Part shown: in pieces, positions 15,465 through 23,591 of the stretch | Position numbering within the stretch: the stretch's first letter is position 1 | Layout of the letters: every line of letters starts with the position of its first letter | Assembly: GCA_963742345.1 (NCBI GenBank) | Contig: CAVULO010000015.1 | Location: 310,001 to 374,000 of the forward strand | DNA: 64,000 bases | Direction of reading: 5' to 3' | DNA from: Pseudolabrys sp963742345 | GTDB lineage: Bacteria > Pseudomonadota > Alphaproteobacteria > Rhizobiales > Xanthobacteraceae | Program-made: the position numbers and the translations under genes | The notes under the pieces: model-generated | The model's input: only the letters and a program-made list of their open reading frames with translations | Told to the model about the DNA's origin: nothing | Database searches by the model: none

Positions 15465-16466
15465 TTAATCACCGCTTTTACTGGGCTCGGAAATCGCTAT
15501 TGCCGGCTCAAGCTGCGCTTCATGGGAATGGGTCTGTTCCCAAAACTCCCTGGCGAATGGAAGGGCATCGATGTTGAGAGACTTCCACCAGTCAGTTTCA
15601 TTGCCGGCTTGATGGAGTTGCCGATGGTGGCCACGGCAGAGCGGCACCGTAAACTCATCACTGACTTTGACGCCCAGTGCTCTGGGCTGGGCAAAACGAA
15701 GATGGTGTGGGTCAGATGGATGACGGCCACAAACAAGACAGGGCTGTGATGCAATAAAACGCAAATGTAACTTATCGCGGCGTCGCTTTGGCTCGGCCAG
15801 ACTGAGGGCGCTTTTGTCGATCTTGCCGGGGGAAGCGTCTGCCGTTGCTGGCGCAATTGGCGGAGCCGCAATGGAGCGCTGTTCTTGGGCGCCGCTATCT
15901 CGAAGATGCTCGGTTATTGGAGGCGATTGTCGGCGGCCATAGTAACGGGATGGCCGTGGAATTGGCGTCGTGTCGTCGGGATGAAAACCCGATCGTATCG
16001 GCGCACTATCCATTGTTGGCTGGGAGGAAGACTGTTTATGCGCCGGTTGGCTTTTTCGATAAAGCTCTAGTCCGAATGGTTTGCCGAAAGTCGCCAGCGC
16101 GCGTTTGGTGGCATCCGTTTCTGCGGCCTTAAGTGCAATGTCGTGGACCTCGCCAGGGGAGGTGCCGCGGCCTTCACCCGAGCCATGGCCTTCGCGAATA
16201 ATGGTCACTCCATCGGCACGTACGGTGATACGGACTCGGGCGATATAAATGGCCAGGAATGACCCACGGTTTTCTCGTGCCAGCACGCAGCGGGAGTCCA
16301 CGGTCTCTCGGTTCCAGCCATCAAAGCCAAAGATCCGATTGGCTTCCGCGATCGCATACCAGCCTTCGATGTACGAGAGTTCGCGTCCATTGGCCTCGCG
16401 CGTGCGCACGTTCCGGCTATTGAGGCCGCGCCGCAGCGCCTGCACCTGTTTTGCTGAGAAGCCCAT
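15465..16466 (-). CDS. Rad52/Rad22-type single-strand annealing protein fused to an HNH/DUF968-like domain
   Basis: 333 residues. Residues ~1-140 resemble the Rad52/Rad22 annealing domain: REANGRELSYIEGWYAIAEA, FGFDGWNRET, then HDIALKAAETDATKRALATF and FGLELYR, as in phage recombinases. A ~90-residue Pro/Ser linker follows. Residues ~240-295 form a zinc/HNH-like fold of the DUF968 kind: CLVCGR (243-248), DPHHLRFAQ (His254, His255), then VPLCRGHHRQLH (Cys277, His280, His281). This joins strand annealing with a putative nuclease. Its ATG overlaps the stop of the Gp157 gene by one base, so translation is coupled. Confidence 0.85.
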   Translation of the reverse strand: MGFSAKQVQALRRGLNSRNVRTREANGRELSYIEGWYAIAEANRIFGFDGWNRETVDSRCVLARENRGSFLAIYIARVRITVRADGVTIIREGHGSGEGRGTSPGEVHDIALKAAETDATKRALATFGKPFGLELYRKSQPAHKQSSSQPTMDSAPIRSGFHPDDTTPIPRPSRYYGRRQSPPITEHLRDSGAQEQRSIAAPPIAPATADASPGKIDKSALSLAEPKRRRDKLHLRFIASQPCLVCGRHPSDPHHLRFAQPRALGVKVSDEFTVPLCRGHHRQLHQAGNETDWWKSLNIDALPFAREFWEQTHSHEAQLEPAIAISEPSKSGD

Positions 16467-16963
16467 TACCGAGTCCTCACGCTCAGAACCGGTTCCGGAT
16501 TGGAAAGGGCCACGCCTTTGATATCGGCACCCTCTTTGAGTTCACCCAGCAATCCCTGTCGGTTGAGGCGGGGTGCGACCGGCTGCCAATAGATGCTGGG
16601 CACCGCTGCTTCATCGAGCACAAGGAGATGGGGCATCCCCGGTCGGACCGAGACCGTGAAGTCAGGCGCAGTGATCTTTTTCAGATCAAGCTCGACCATG
16701 ACATCCTTGGCGATCTGCCGGCGTTTTGCGGCGCGATCCTGCAGGCGGTCGAGACGGTCCTGCATCTCAGCGATCCGGCCTTTGAGCCCGGTGGCCAGAG
16801 CCTCGTCGGCCAGTGCCGCGCGGACGATGGCTGCGATGATCTCGTGCAGGTCAGTCAGTCCCTCAACCGTATCGGCGAGGGTTTGTTCGTCGATTTGGGG
16901 GACTTCCGCGCGGAGGCGGTCGCGGATGGTGCGGTAGGCGATAGCGGCAAATTCGAGGGCCAT
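16466..16963 (-). CDS. Siphovirus Gp157-family protein
   Basis: 165 residues from ATG 16963 (MALEFAAIAYRTIRDRLRAE). Central coiled coil (LKGRIAEMQDRLDRLQDRAA), then the conserved C-terminal part DLKKITAPDFTVSVRPG...IYWQP and LSNPEPVLSVRTR typical of Gp157. Members occur in phage early recombination operons, often next to annealing proteins; a role in phage resistance or recombination has been suggested but the activity is not established. First gene of the gp157-rad52-GPRT operon. Confidence 0.85.
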   Translation of the reverse strand: MALEFAAIAYRTIRDRLRAEVPQIDEQTLADTVEGLTDLHEIIAAIVRAALADEALATGLKGRIAEMQDRLDRLQDRAAKRRQIAKDVMVELDLKKITAPDFTVSVRPGMPHLLVLDEAAVPSIYWQPVAPRLNRQGLLGELKEGADIKGVALSNPEPVLSVRTR

Positions 16964-17102
16964 ATTGAACTCCAATTCAGACACACGCTGGATGCGGGCT
17001 ACGCACAGGATTCTGTCGAATGGCAAGCCCATTTTGCGAATCTTCGCAAAGTTACGTTGTATCTTTGACTAGTCTCTGAGTTGGGCATGCAAACGAACGG
17101 GA

Positions 17103-17145
17103 ATGATCCAAAATGGATCATAGCAGGATGAGCCAAAAAGGATCA
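17103..17145 (+). promoter_or_regulatory. Two operator-like repeats in front of the XRE regulator
   Basis: ATGATCC-N5-GGATCAT (17103-17121) is a perfect inverted repeat. A degenerate second copy, ATGAGCCAAAAAGGATCA (17128-17145), follows 25 bases later in the same direction, matching 16 of 18 bases. A TTGACT box lies at 17065. The pair sits between divergent genes, as expected for a phage-type autorepressor controlling both sides (inference). Confidence 0.65.
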
Positions 17146-17412
17146 AGCAAAATTTTATCGATTACGATCGAACAGCTCAGAGCTGCCCGAGCGCTTTTGG
17201 GCTGGTCGCAGACCGAGTTAGCGACGCGGGCGGGAATGTCACTTCCCACGGTAAAACGCGTGGAAACCGAACGTGGCCCCAGAGTCTCCGAAAGTACCAG
17301 GCATGCGCTTCAGGTAGCTCTTGAACTGGGAGGCGTTGAATTTATCGGCGAAAACGGAGGCGGCCCAGGCGTTCGACTCCGCAAGCGCCTGCGGGTCAAA
17401 CCATCCAAGTAA
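17128..17412 (+). CDS. XRE-family transcriptional regulator
   Basis: 94 residues from ATG 17128; an earlier in-frame ATG at 17113 lies inside the palindrome and is less likely. The helix-turn-helix is ARALLGWSQTELATRAGMSL plus PTVKRVETERGPRVS, the usual Cro/CI-type fold, followed by FIGENGGGPGVRLRKRL as in short alphaproteobacterial repressors. No protease or sensor domain. It is divergent from the gp157-rad52 operon and likely represses it and itself through the repeats at 17103-17145. Confidence 0.85.
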   Translation: MSQKGSSKILSITIEQLRAARALLGWSQTELATRAGMSLPTVKRVETERGPRVSESTRHALQVALELGGVEFIGENGGGPGVRLRKRLRVKPSK

Positions 17413-17455
17413 ATAAAAACTAAATCAAAAAATACGAAACTTGAAGTGCCGAGCG

Positions 17456-17947
17456 TCAATTACCACCGGCGTTAGTTGCATTTCTTCTCTTTTTCGCCGG
17501 CTTAATTTGTAGCAATTCCGCGATCCTTTCCTCATACTGACCATCATCATCGTCATCATCATGGACAGGTCGCAGAGATGCAGCGTTATCAGGAGAAGAG
17601 ACAGATGAGTATATTTTGTCGTACAGCCGCTGCATCACGTCCAGGTCGTCATCAGTCAATTTGCTTAAATCATACTCAGTAGGGGCTGGATCCTCCTGCA
17701 TCGGCAGCAGGCGACCGAGGAACGATGCAAACGATGTTGGATGCATAATCGCGATGCGTGTCAAATAGCCGGTAAGGCCACCAAAACCCTTGCCGTCGAG
17801 ACCAACATGCTCAGCGGCATTGATGATTGCATTCTTCAGGTCACGCGTGAATTTATTGGGCACCCCCGGTTTGCGGCCTCCCATTTTTTTATGCCCCTTC
17901 TCGAAGGGCTTTAGGTTTTCTGGGTTGCCTCTGGGCATTCGCCTCAT
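17456..17947 (-). CDS. Phage-like DNA-binding protein, terminase-small-subunit-like (uncertain)
   Basis: 163 residues. The N-terminus NPENLKPFEKGHKKMGGRKP, then GVPNKFTRDLKNAI, has the basic AT-hook-like GRKPG.PNK pattern often seen in phage proteins annotated as terminase small subunit or DUF5681-like. The middle is helical; the C-terminus has an acidic run (DDDDDDG) then a basic end (PAKKRRN). No large terminase is nearby. It converges on the xre gene and is probably part of the same phage remnant. Confidence 0.65.
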   Translation of the reverse strand: MRRMPRGNPENLKPFEKGHKKMGGRKPGVPNKFTRDLKNAIINAAEHVGLDGKGFGGLTGYLTRIAIMHPTSFASFLGRLLPMQEDPAPTEYDLSKLTDDDLDVMQRLYDKIYSSVSSPDNAASLRPVHDDDDDDGQYEERIAELLQIKPAKKRRNATNAGGN

Positions 17948-18247
17948 CCTTCACACTATCGGCCCAGTTATTTTATTCAGCCGAGGTTGATCAAGCAAGC
18001 AATTGGTCCATTATTGGGGATAAACGCGTACGTTTCACACTATTTCTCACACTACTTTAGTAATCGATCCGCGCCTCAGTTTTGGCAAAACGAACCCAAT
18101 CGTGAATGGTCTCCGTGTGATCTGATGCCCGATCGCGAGATGCCGTAACTGAAGATCTCGAGCAGTATACCTTAGGATGTCTGCAGAGTACGGGTTGCAG
18201 CTTATTTGCAGCGCCCACACTGCGTGAATTTTACGGAGACCTTATCC
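17948..18247. other. 300-base intergenic region at the right edge of the phage island
   Basis: AT-richer than flanks and without a gene. It should contain the promoter of the minus-strand phage-like gene and the nitroreductase promoter. I found no tRNA remnant or clear attachment repeat here. Confidence 0.5.
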
Positions 18248-18946
18248 ATGGACGTCCTCGAAGCTGTCGCCTCACGCTACTCCTGCCGCGCGTTTTTGCC
18301 GACGCCGGTGCCGGAAAAAATTGTCCGCGAGATTATTGAACGAGCGGCGCGCGCGCCGTCGGCCGGCAACATGCAGCCATGGCGCATCTATGCCATTGCC
18401 GGTCAGCGCGTTGAGGAGCTCAAAGCGCTTTTGGCACCGCGCATGGCGAGCGAACTGCCGAAAGGAGAGGGCACCGACTACACGATTTACCCCGAACCGC
18501 TGACCGAGCCCTATCGGGCGCGCCGTTTTGCAGTGGGTGAACTGCTCTATCAGTCAATCCATGTGTCGCGAGAGAACAAGTCGGCGCGCTACCAGCAGTA
18601 TTCGCGCAACTATCAATTTTTCGGCGCCCCGGTCGCAATATTCTTCGCCCGTGAAAAAGCACACGGGCCGGCACAATGGGCCGATATCGGCGGTTATCTT
18701 CAAACGGTTGCGTTGCTGGCGCGCGGCTTTGGCTTGCACACCTGTCCGCAGCAGGCATGGGTTTCTTTTCACCGCACCGTGCGTGTTTTTCTTCGCGTTC
18801 CTGACAATTTGATGATTTATTCGGGTATGGCACTCGGCTACGAGGATGCGGCCGCCCCGATCAATTCCTGGCGCTCTCCGCGCGAGCCACTCGACGCTTT
18901 TGCGTCGTTCGAGGGCTTCGATAACCAGCGGAAACAGGCTTTTTAG
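18248..18946 (+). CDS. Nitroreductase-family FMN oxidoreductase
   Basis: 232 residues from ATG 18248, with CGGAG upstream; an in-frame codon 42 bases earlier is not needed. SRYSCRAFLPTPVPEKIV and RAPSAGNMQPWRIYAI are the FMN-phosphate-binding N-terminal motifs; GPAQWADIGGYLQTVALLAR and the terminal GMALGYED complete the NfsB/Frm2-like fold. Such enzymes reduce nitro compounds or quinones with NAD(P)H. The physiological substrate is unknown. Confidence 0.85.
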   Translation: MDVLEAVASRYSCRAFLPTPVPEKIVREIIERAARAPSAGNMQPWRIYAIAGQRVEELKALLAPRMASELPKGEGTDYTIYPEPLTEPYRARRFAVGELLYQSIHVSRENKSARYQQYSRNYQFFGAPVAIFFAREKAHGPAQWADIGGYLQTVALLARGFGLHTCPQQAWVSFHRTVRVFLRVPDNLMIYSGMALGYEDAAAPINSWRSPREPLDAFASFEGFDNQRKQAF

Positions 18947-18993
18947 CCATGCGTTCAGGCAGCGTTCACCGGCACGCCGATAACACCCCTCCC

Positions 18994-19315
18994 ATGCCGG
19001 TTCCCCGACTTCTTATTACAGCTGGTCTGCTGCTCGGCTTCATTGGATTCCCGGCTATCGCCGCCGATGCTCCCCAGTACGGCCTTTGTCTCACCAAGGC
19101 CGAACAGCGCGCCGCGGTTGATTCCAACCGGGCGATTTCGCTCGCTCAAGCTCTTAAAGTTTTGCGCCAGTACCGCAGACACTCCGAAGTGGTCCGCGCA
19201 CGCCTGTGCCGGCAAGACGAGAAACTCGTCTATGTGCTGACTTCTGCTTGGCCGCAGTGGCAAAGTGGTCGACGCAACCGTTGACGCCGTCAGCAGCGAG
19301 TATCATGCCCCATGA
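18994..19315 (+). pseudogene. PepSY-like secreted protein with one frameshift
   Basis: From ATG 18994 a signal peptide (MPVPRLLITAGLLLGFIGFP) leads to a short domain (ISLAQALKVLRQYRRH, then VVRARLCRQDEKLVYVLT) typical of PepSY-like proteins encoded before OmpR/kinase pairs. An extra T near 19244 shifts the frame to an early stop at 19284; in the other frame LGRSGKVVDATVDAVSSEYH continues to TGA 19313-19315. Corrected length is 106 residues. The corrected stop ends directly at the regulator start, supporting the correction. Likely modulates the adjacent kinase (inference from gene order). Confidence 0.75.
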
Positions 19316-19999
19316 GTGGAGAATAATGCCTTGCGCCTCCTCGTGATCGAGGACGATCCGGATCTCAATCGCCAACTTGCCACTGCGCTGACCGACGCCG
19401 GCTATGTCGTCGATCGCGCCTTCGACGGCGAGGAAGGCCATTATCTCGGCGAGTCAGAACCCTACGACGCGGTCATTCTTGATATCGGTTTGCCGAAAAT
19501 GGACGGCATCTCGGTCCTGGAAGCATGGCGCCGTACGGGACGCGCCATGCCGGTGCTCATGCTGACGGCGCGCGATCGCTGGAGCGACAAGGTGCAGGGC
19601 TTTGACGCGGGCGCCGATGATTATGTGGCCAAGCCATTTCATCTCGAGGAAGTGCTCGCGCGCGTGCGCGCGCTTTTGCGCCGATCGGCCGGTCACGCCA
19701 AGAGCGAGTTCAATTGCGGACCCGTGCGGCTCGACACTCGTACCGGCCGCGTGTCGGTCAATGGCAATCCGGTCAAGCTCACCAGCCATGAATACCGGTT
19801 GCTCGCCTATTTAATGCATCACACCGGCCGTGTGGTCTCGCGCACCGAGCTGGTTGAGCATCTCTACGACCAGGACTTCGACCGCGACTCGAACACAGTT
19901 GAAGTATTCGTCGGGCGTATCCGCAAAAAACTCGGGGTTGAAATCATCCAGACCGTGCGTGGCCTGGGGTATTTGCTCACGCCACCTGATGCACGTTGA
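19316..19999 (+). CDS. OmpR/PhoP-family response regulator
   Basis: 227 residues from GTG 19316. Receiver domain: acidic pocket IEDDPD, phospho-acceptor Asp56 in VILDIGLPKMDG, Thr in MLTARD, Lys in VAKPFHLEE. The C-terminal winged helix (EYRLLAYLMHHTGRVVSRTE to TVRGLGYLLTPP) binds DNA. The kinase gene begins 4 bases after its stop. With the upstream PepSY-like gene it forms a three-gene module resembling PhoP-PhoQ arrangements in Rhizobiales. Confidence 0.9.
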   Translation: MENNALRLLVIEDDPDLNRQLATALTDAGYVVDRAFDGEEGHYLGESEPYDAVILDIGLPKMDGISVLEAWRRTGRAMPVLMLTARDRWSDKVQGFDAGADDYVAKPFHLEEVLARVRALLRRSAGHAKSEFNCGPVRLDTRTGRVSVNGNPVKLTSHEYRLLAYLMHHTGRVVSRTELVEHLYDQDFDRDSNTVEVFVGRIRKKLGVEIIQTVRGLGYLLTPPDAR

Positions 20000-20003
20000 T
20001 GGG

Positions 20004-21380
20004 ATGCGCGCAAACTCTCTCGCGCTGCGTTTGTTCCTTTCAGCCACCGCCTGGGCGGTGGTCATCCTTCTTATAACCGGAATTGTACTGTCGTCGCTCT
20101 ATCGGCAGGCTGTTGAACGCGCTTTCGACCGCCGCCTCGGCGTATACCTGCGCACGCTGGTGGCCGACGTCGCCTCGCCCGAAGAGGGAGGCGAGAAATT
20201 TCCCCAGTCACTCGGCGAGCCACTGTTTGAGTTGCCGATGTCTGGCTGGTACTGGCAGGTCAAGCGCCTCGATCCCGGAAAGGCTGACGTTCGCGCTTCG
20301 CGCTCGCTGTGGGATGGCGGTCTGCCACACTTGCAAGACCTCGGCATTGTTGCCGGCGCCGACGGTTCGCGCGAGGGTTATGTGTCCGGTCCTGAGGATC
20401 AGCGGCTCCGACTTGTCGAGCGCAATATCGATCTCGGCGACGAGGGGCACTACCTCGTTGCCGTGGCTGGCGATGCCGCCGAGATTTCCGAGGAAACGCG
20501 TTCGTTCGACCAGGCACTGATCATCACATTTTCCATTCTCGCGGCGGTATTGCTGCTCACCACCACGTTTCAGGTCCGTTTCGGCCTGGCGCCACTCAAA
20601 CGCATTACGGATGGGCTATCCGCTATCCGCTCCGGCAGTGCCGAGCGTCTGACCGGGAAATTTCCGGAGGAGATCGCGCCGCTCGCGCGCGAAACCAACG
20701 CCTTGATCGAAGCCAATAAAGAAATCGTGGAGCGTGCGCGCACGCATGTCGGCAATCTTGCCCACGCGCTAAAGACGCCCCTTTCGGTGATGGTGAACGA
20801 AGCATCGGCGCGTGGAAACGAGCCGTTTGCCCAAAAGGTACTCGAACAGGCCGACATCATGCGCGATCAGGTGGCCCGCCATCTTGAACGCGCCCGTCTC
20901 GCCGCTCGTCTTACAGTGGTCGGCTCGGTTGCGGAGGTTGCGCCTGTCGTGACTGCGCTCGCCCGTACCATGGAAAAGATTCACCGCGACAAAAATCTCA
21001 TCATCGACGTGCACGCCGACGACAAGGCCCAGTTCCACGGGGAGCGCCCGGACCTCGAGGAGATGATGGGCAATCTCGTTGACAATGCCTGTAAATGGGC
21101 GTCATCGCGGGTGGCCATTGAGGTGATGCGCGAGCGGCCCGATCAGGTTAGCGACCGTCAGATCGTGCGTATCATTGTTGATGACGATGGCCGCGGCTTG
21201 TCGCCTTCCGAGCGCGAACAAGTGGCAAAGCGCGGACAACGGCTGGACGAAACGAAGCCCGGCTCCGGGCTCGGCCTGTCGATTGTGGTCGAACTGGCAG
21301 CGCTCTATGGCGGCGGCCTGACGCTCGGCACTGCGCCGCTCGGCGGGCTGCGCGCCGAACTGGTCCTGCCAGCGGTATAA
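20004..21380 (+). CDS. Membrane sensor histidine kinase, partner of the 19316 regulator
   Basis: 458 residues from ATG 20004 (MRANSLALRLFLSATAWAVV). First TM near residue 10-33, a ~140-residue periplasmic sensor, second TM near 175 (ALIITFSILAAVLLLTTTF), HAMP, a HisKA box with LAHALKTPLSVM, then HATPase with NLVDNACKWA, DDDGRGL and GSGLGLSIV. The HALKTPL form is typical of PhoQ-like kinases in Rhizobiales. Stimulus unknown. Confidence 0.88.
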   Translation: MRANSLALRLFLSATAWAVVILLITGIVLSSLYRQAVERAFDRRLGVYLRTLVADVASPEEGGEKFPQSLGEPLFELPMSGWYWQVKRLDPGKADVRASRSLWDGGLPHLQDLGIVAGADGSREGYVSGPEDQRLRLVERNIDLGDEGHYLVAVAGDAAEISEETRSFDQALIITFSILAAVLLLTTTFQVRFGLAPLKRITDGLSAIRSGSAERLTGKFPEEIAPLARETNALIEANKEIVERARTHVGNLAHALKTPLSVMVNEASARGNEPFAQKVLEQADIMRDQVARHLERARLAARLTVVGSVAEVAPVVTALARTMEKIHRDKNLIIDVHADDKAQFHGERPDLEEMMGNLVDNACKWASSRVAIEVMRERPDQVSDRQIVRIIVDDDGRGLSPSEREQVAKRGQRLDETKPGSGLGLSIVVELAALYGGGLTLGTAPLGGLRAELVLPAV

Positions 21381-21497
21381 TTTAGATCTGTTTTTTTGGT
21401 GCACTGCCGGAGTTTTGCCCCAATCCTCTCGTCCCGATAGACTGATCATTCTGCAAATCGCCTCGTTGCTCTTTCACGTTTATTTCCGGGGGTCGAA

Positions 21498-21989
21498 ATG
21501 TCCGCGTCCAAATTCGCCGTTGTTGCGTTCGCCGGCATTGCGCTCGCTGCCTGTGCCGGAAGTCCGGACGGAACGGGGCCGGGACCGAGAGAGAACACCG
21601 GGACGTTGCTCGGCGCCGGCACCGGTGCGCTGCTTGGTGCCGCGGTCGCGGGTGGCGGCACGGGAAATCGCCTTGCCGGCGCGGCCATTGGCGGGGCGGT
21701 GGGTGGTCTGATCGGCAATCGCATCGGCTCGGCGCTCGATGACGAGGACAAGCAGCGCGCTTATGCCGCGCAAATGGATGCGCTTGAGCGCGGCCAATCG
21801 GGCGCCCCCGTGTCCTGGCGAAATCCTGATTCCGGGCGTTATGGCACGGTGGTTCCGGGCCCCGCCTACCAGCAGGCCGGCCGTAACTGCCGCTCTTATA
21901 CCCACACCGTCTATATCGACGGCCAGCCACAGACCGCCCGCGGCACGGCTTGCCGCAATCCGGACGGCACCTGGACGGCGATCGGCTAA
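21498..21989 (+). CDS. Glycine-zipper lipoprotein, 17 kDa surface antigen-like
   Basis: 163 residues. Signal peptide with lipobox LAAC (Cys19), then a glycine-zipper region (GTLLGAGTGALLGAAVAGGG and IGGAVGGLIGNRIGSALDD) that forms paired helices in the outer membrane, and a C-terminal domain (GPAYQQAGRNCRSYTHTVYI...GTACRNPDGTW) as in the RT0821/17 kDa antigen family. Alphaproteobacterial members may affect envelope stability. Stands alone on its strand. Confidence 0.85.
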   Translation: MSASKFAVVAFAGIALAACAGSPDGTGPGPRENTGTLLGAGTGALLGAAVAGGGTGNRLAGAAIGGAVGGLIGNRIGSALDDEDKQRAYAAQMDALERGQSGAPVSWRNPDSGRYGTVVPGPAYQQAGRNCRSYTHTVYIDGQPQTARGTACRNPDGTWTAIG

Positions 21990-22003
21990 ACGTCCCCACA
22001 CAC

Positions 22004-22019
22004 TTAATAAAGCCTTAAC
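22004..22019 (+). promoter_or_regulatory. Consensus CtrA-binding box
   Basis: TTAA-N7-TTAAC (TTAATAAAGCCTTAAC) fits the CtrA consensus exactly. It is 49 bases before the start of the hypothetical gene at 22068, a position suited to cell-cycle control by CtrA. Binding is inference. Confidence 0.6.
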
Positions 22020-22067
22020 GCCCCCCACCGTATCAAACCAAAAGGTTTGAATTCGGATAGACCGAGG

Positions 22068-23477
22068 ATGGCGGGCGCTGAAACGACCGTCGAACGGCTG
22101 CGGCAATTTCTGCGCGAGCTTTCGCCAGGAGCGCGTTCGCTGCTGATCGGCGAACTGGAACGCAGCCTGCTGCGTGGCGAAGGAGTAGCCGGCGCCGATC
22201 TGGTCTTGCAGGAATTGCGGCGCATCATTCGCGAGCAGCGCGACGGCGCCGCTTCTATCGAAAATTCCGCGCGCGTATTGTTCAAGCCTCTTGAACCCTT
22301 CCTCGTCGACGATCGCGGCGATCACAGGCATCCCGGCCGTGTTGCGCGCTCATCTCTCGAAGCTTTGTGGAATTGGGTCCGGCGCGACCTATTGCCCGAA
22401 GACGCCGACGCCTTGGCCGAGGAGCTGGGTGAGGCGATGCACGCGGGCGATCAGCCCAGGACGGAGCGTCTCGCTCGTATCTTTCAGGATCGTGTCGCCG
22501 CGGCGATCGAAGCGAACTTCAGTGCAGCGGAGGAGGACGAAAGAATTCGTCGCCGCACATTGCAACAGATCGGTACGCCGCGCGCCGGCGAGGAACTCGC
22601 CGCTCTCAAATGCGCGCTTAAAGGCCGTGACGTGCTGGCGGCGCTGTCCGCGCGCCTGCCGCTACAGATCGGCAACCTTGCCAACGACCAGTTGGAAGAA
22701 TGCAGGACATTGATCGAGAATGCGGCCGCACGTGACGGTGAACTATTCCTGTATGCGTTGCTGACCGTCATGAACCGCATGACGGCGCCATGGCAATTGA
22801 TCCGGCTCGGCGTCAAGGCGGCCGGCAGCGACACCGCGGCGCGCGTTGCCGAGACCCATTACGGCGTGGCCGTAAATATCGTGCTGGCGGAACTCGAGCG
22901 GATGACGACCGAACTGCGTGACGATTTGAACAGTGGCCAGGGCGTCGCTGTCGGCGCACTGCTCAAGACCATTCACGATTCCGCGCGTGGTCTGCGCTCC
23001 GAGCTGGCGCTGCCAGTCGACAGCACGTGGGGCCGCGCGCTTGCAGCGCAGCGGACCCAGATTTCCGATCTGCTGCGCACAGAAATAGAGTCCATGCCCA
23101 GCCGTGTCCGGCACCTGCTGCGGCTACGGCCGTCGAATGAAATTCGGCCCAATTCGGTGCTCGACCCGAATGAGGTGGCTGAAGTTGAAGCTTTGGTCGA
23201 GTTCGTAGGCATTTGCCGTTATTTCGCTGGCGAGCTCGCCATCAACGAAATAACCCAACGCGTCCTGACCGAACTGCGGCAAAATCTCGACAACGGCACG
23301 CGGGCGCTACTCGAGAGCCTGCGCCACGCCGGGGAGGCCGACCGCAGTTTCCGGCAATCGCAGGTTGACGCGGCCGTCCGGTTTTGCGCCAAGGTATTTG
23401 GGCGAGAATATGCGGCTCTGCTGGGCAAAGCTGCTGAAGTTGCTGGCGCCGCCGAGAGCAAGGCTGCGCGCGCCTGA
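22068..23477 (+). CDS. Conserved helical hypothetical protein upstream of the ccm operon
   Basis: 469 residues from ATG 22068 (MAGAETTVERLRQFLRELSP); an in-frame TTG lies seven codons earlier. Almost entirely alpha-helical, with no signal peptide or TM segment and no catalytic motif I recognise. Regions such as LDPNEVAEVEALVEFVGICR and AVRFCAKVFGREYAALLGKA look conserved rather than random. It precedes ccmI by 114 bases on the same strand, and a CtrA-like box lies in its promoter, so a cell-cycle role is conceivable. Confidence 0.75.
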   Translation: MAGAETTVERLRQFLRELSPGARSLLIGELERSLLRGEGVAGADLVLQELRRIIREQRDGAASIENSARVLFKPLEPFLVDDRGDHRHPGRVARSSLEALWNWVRRDLLPEDADALAEELGEAMHAGDQPRTERLARIFQDRVAAAIEANFSAAEEDERIRRRTLQQIGTPRAGEELAALKCALKGRDVLAALSARLPLQIGNLANDQLEECRTLIENAAARDGELFLYALLTVMNRMTAPWQLIRLGVKAAGSDTAARVAETHYGVAVNIVLAELERMTTELRDDLNSGQGVAVGALLKTIHDSARGLRSELALPVDSTWGRALAAQRTQISDLLRTEIESMPSRVRHLLRLRPSNEIRPNSVLDPNEVAEVEALVEFVGICRYFAGELAINEITQRVLTELRQNLDNGTRALLESLRHAGEADRSFRQSQVDAAVRFCAKVFGREYAALLGKAAEVAGAAESKAARA

Positions 23478-23591
23478 GGCCTATTTCACGCTTCGCAACT
23501 CTTTGATCTTGCTCATTGCCGCCATGATCAGGCGTGATGTATGCCCTGCTTCGCCAACCAAGACGGACGGCTGAGCGGATCGTAAAGCACC

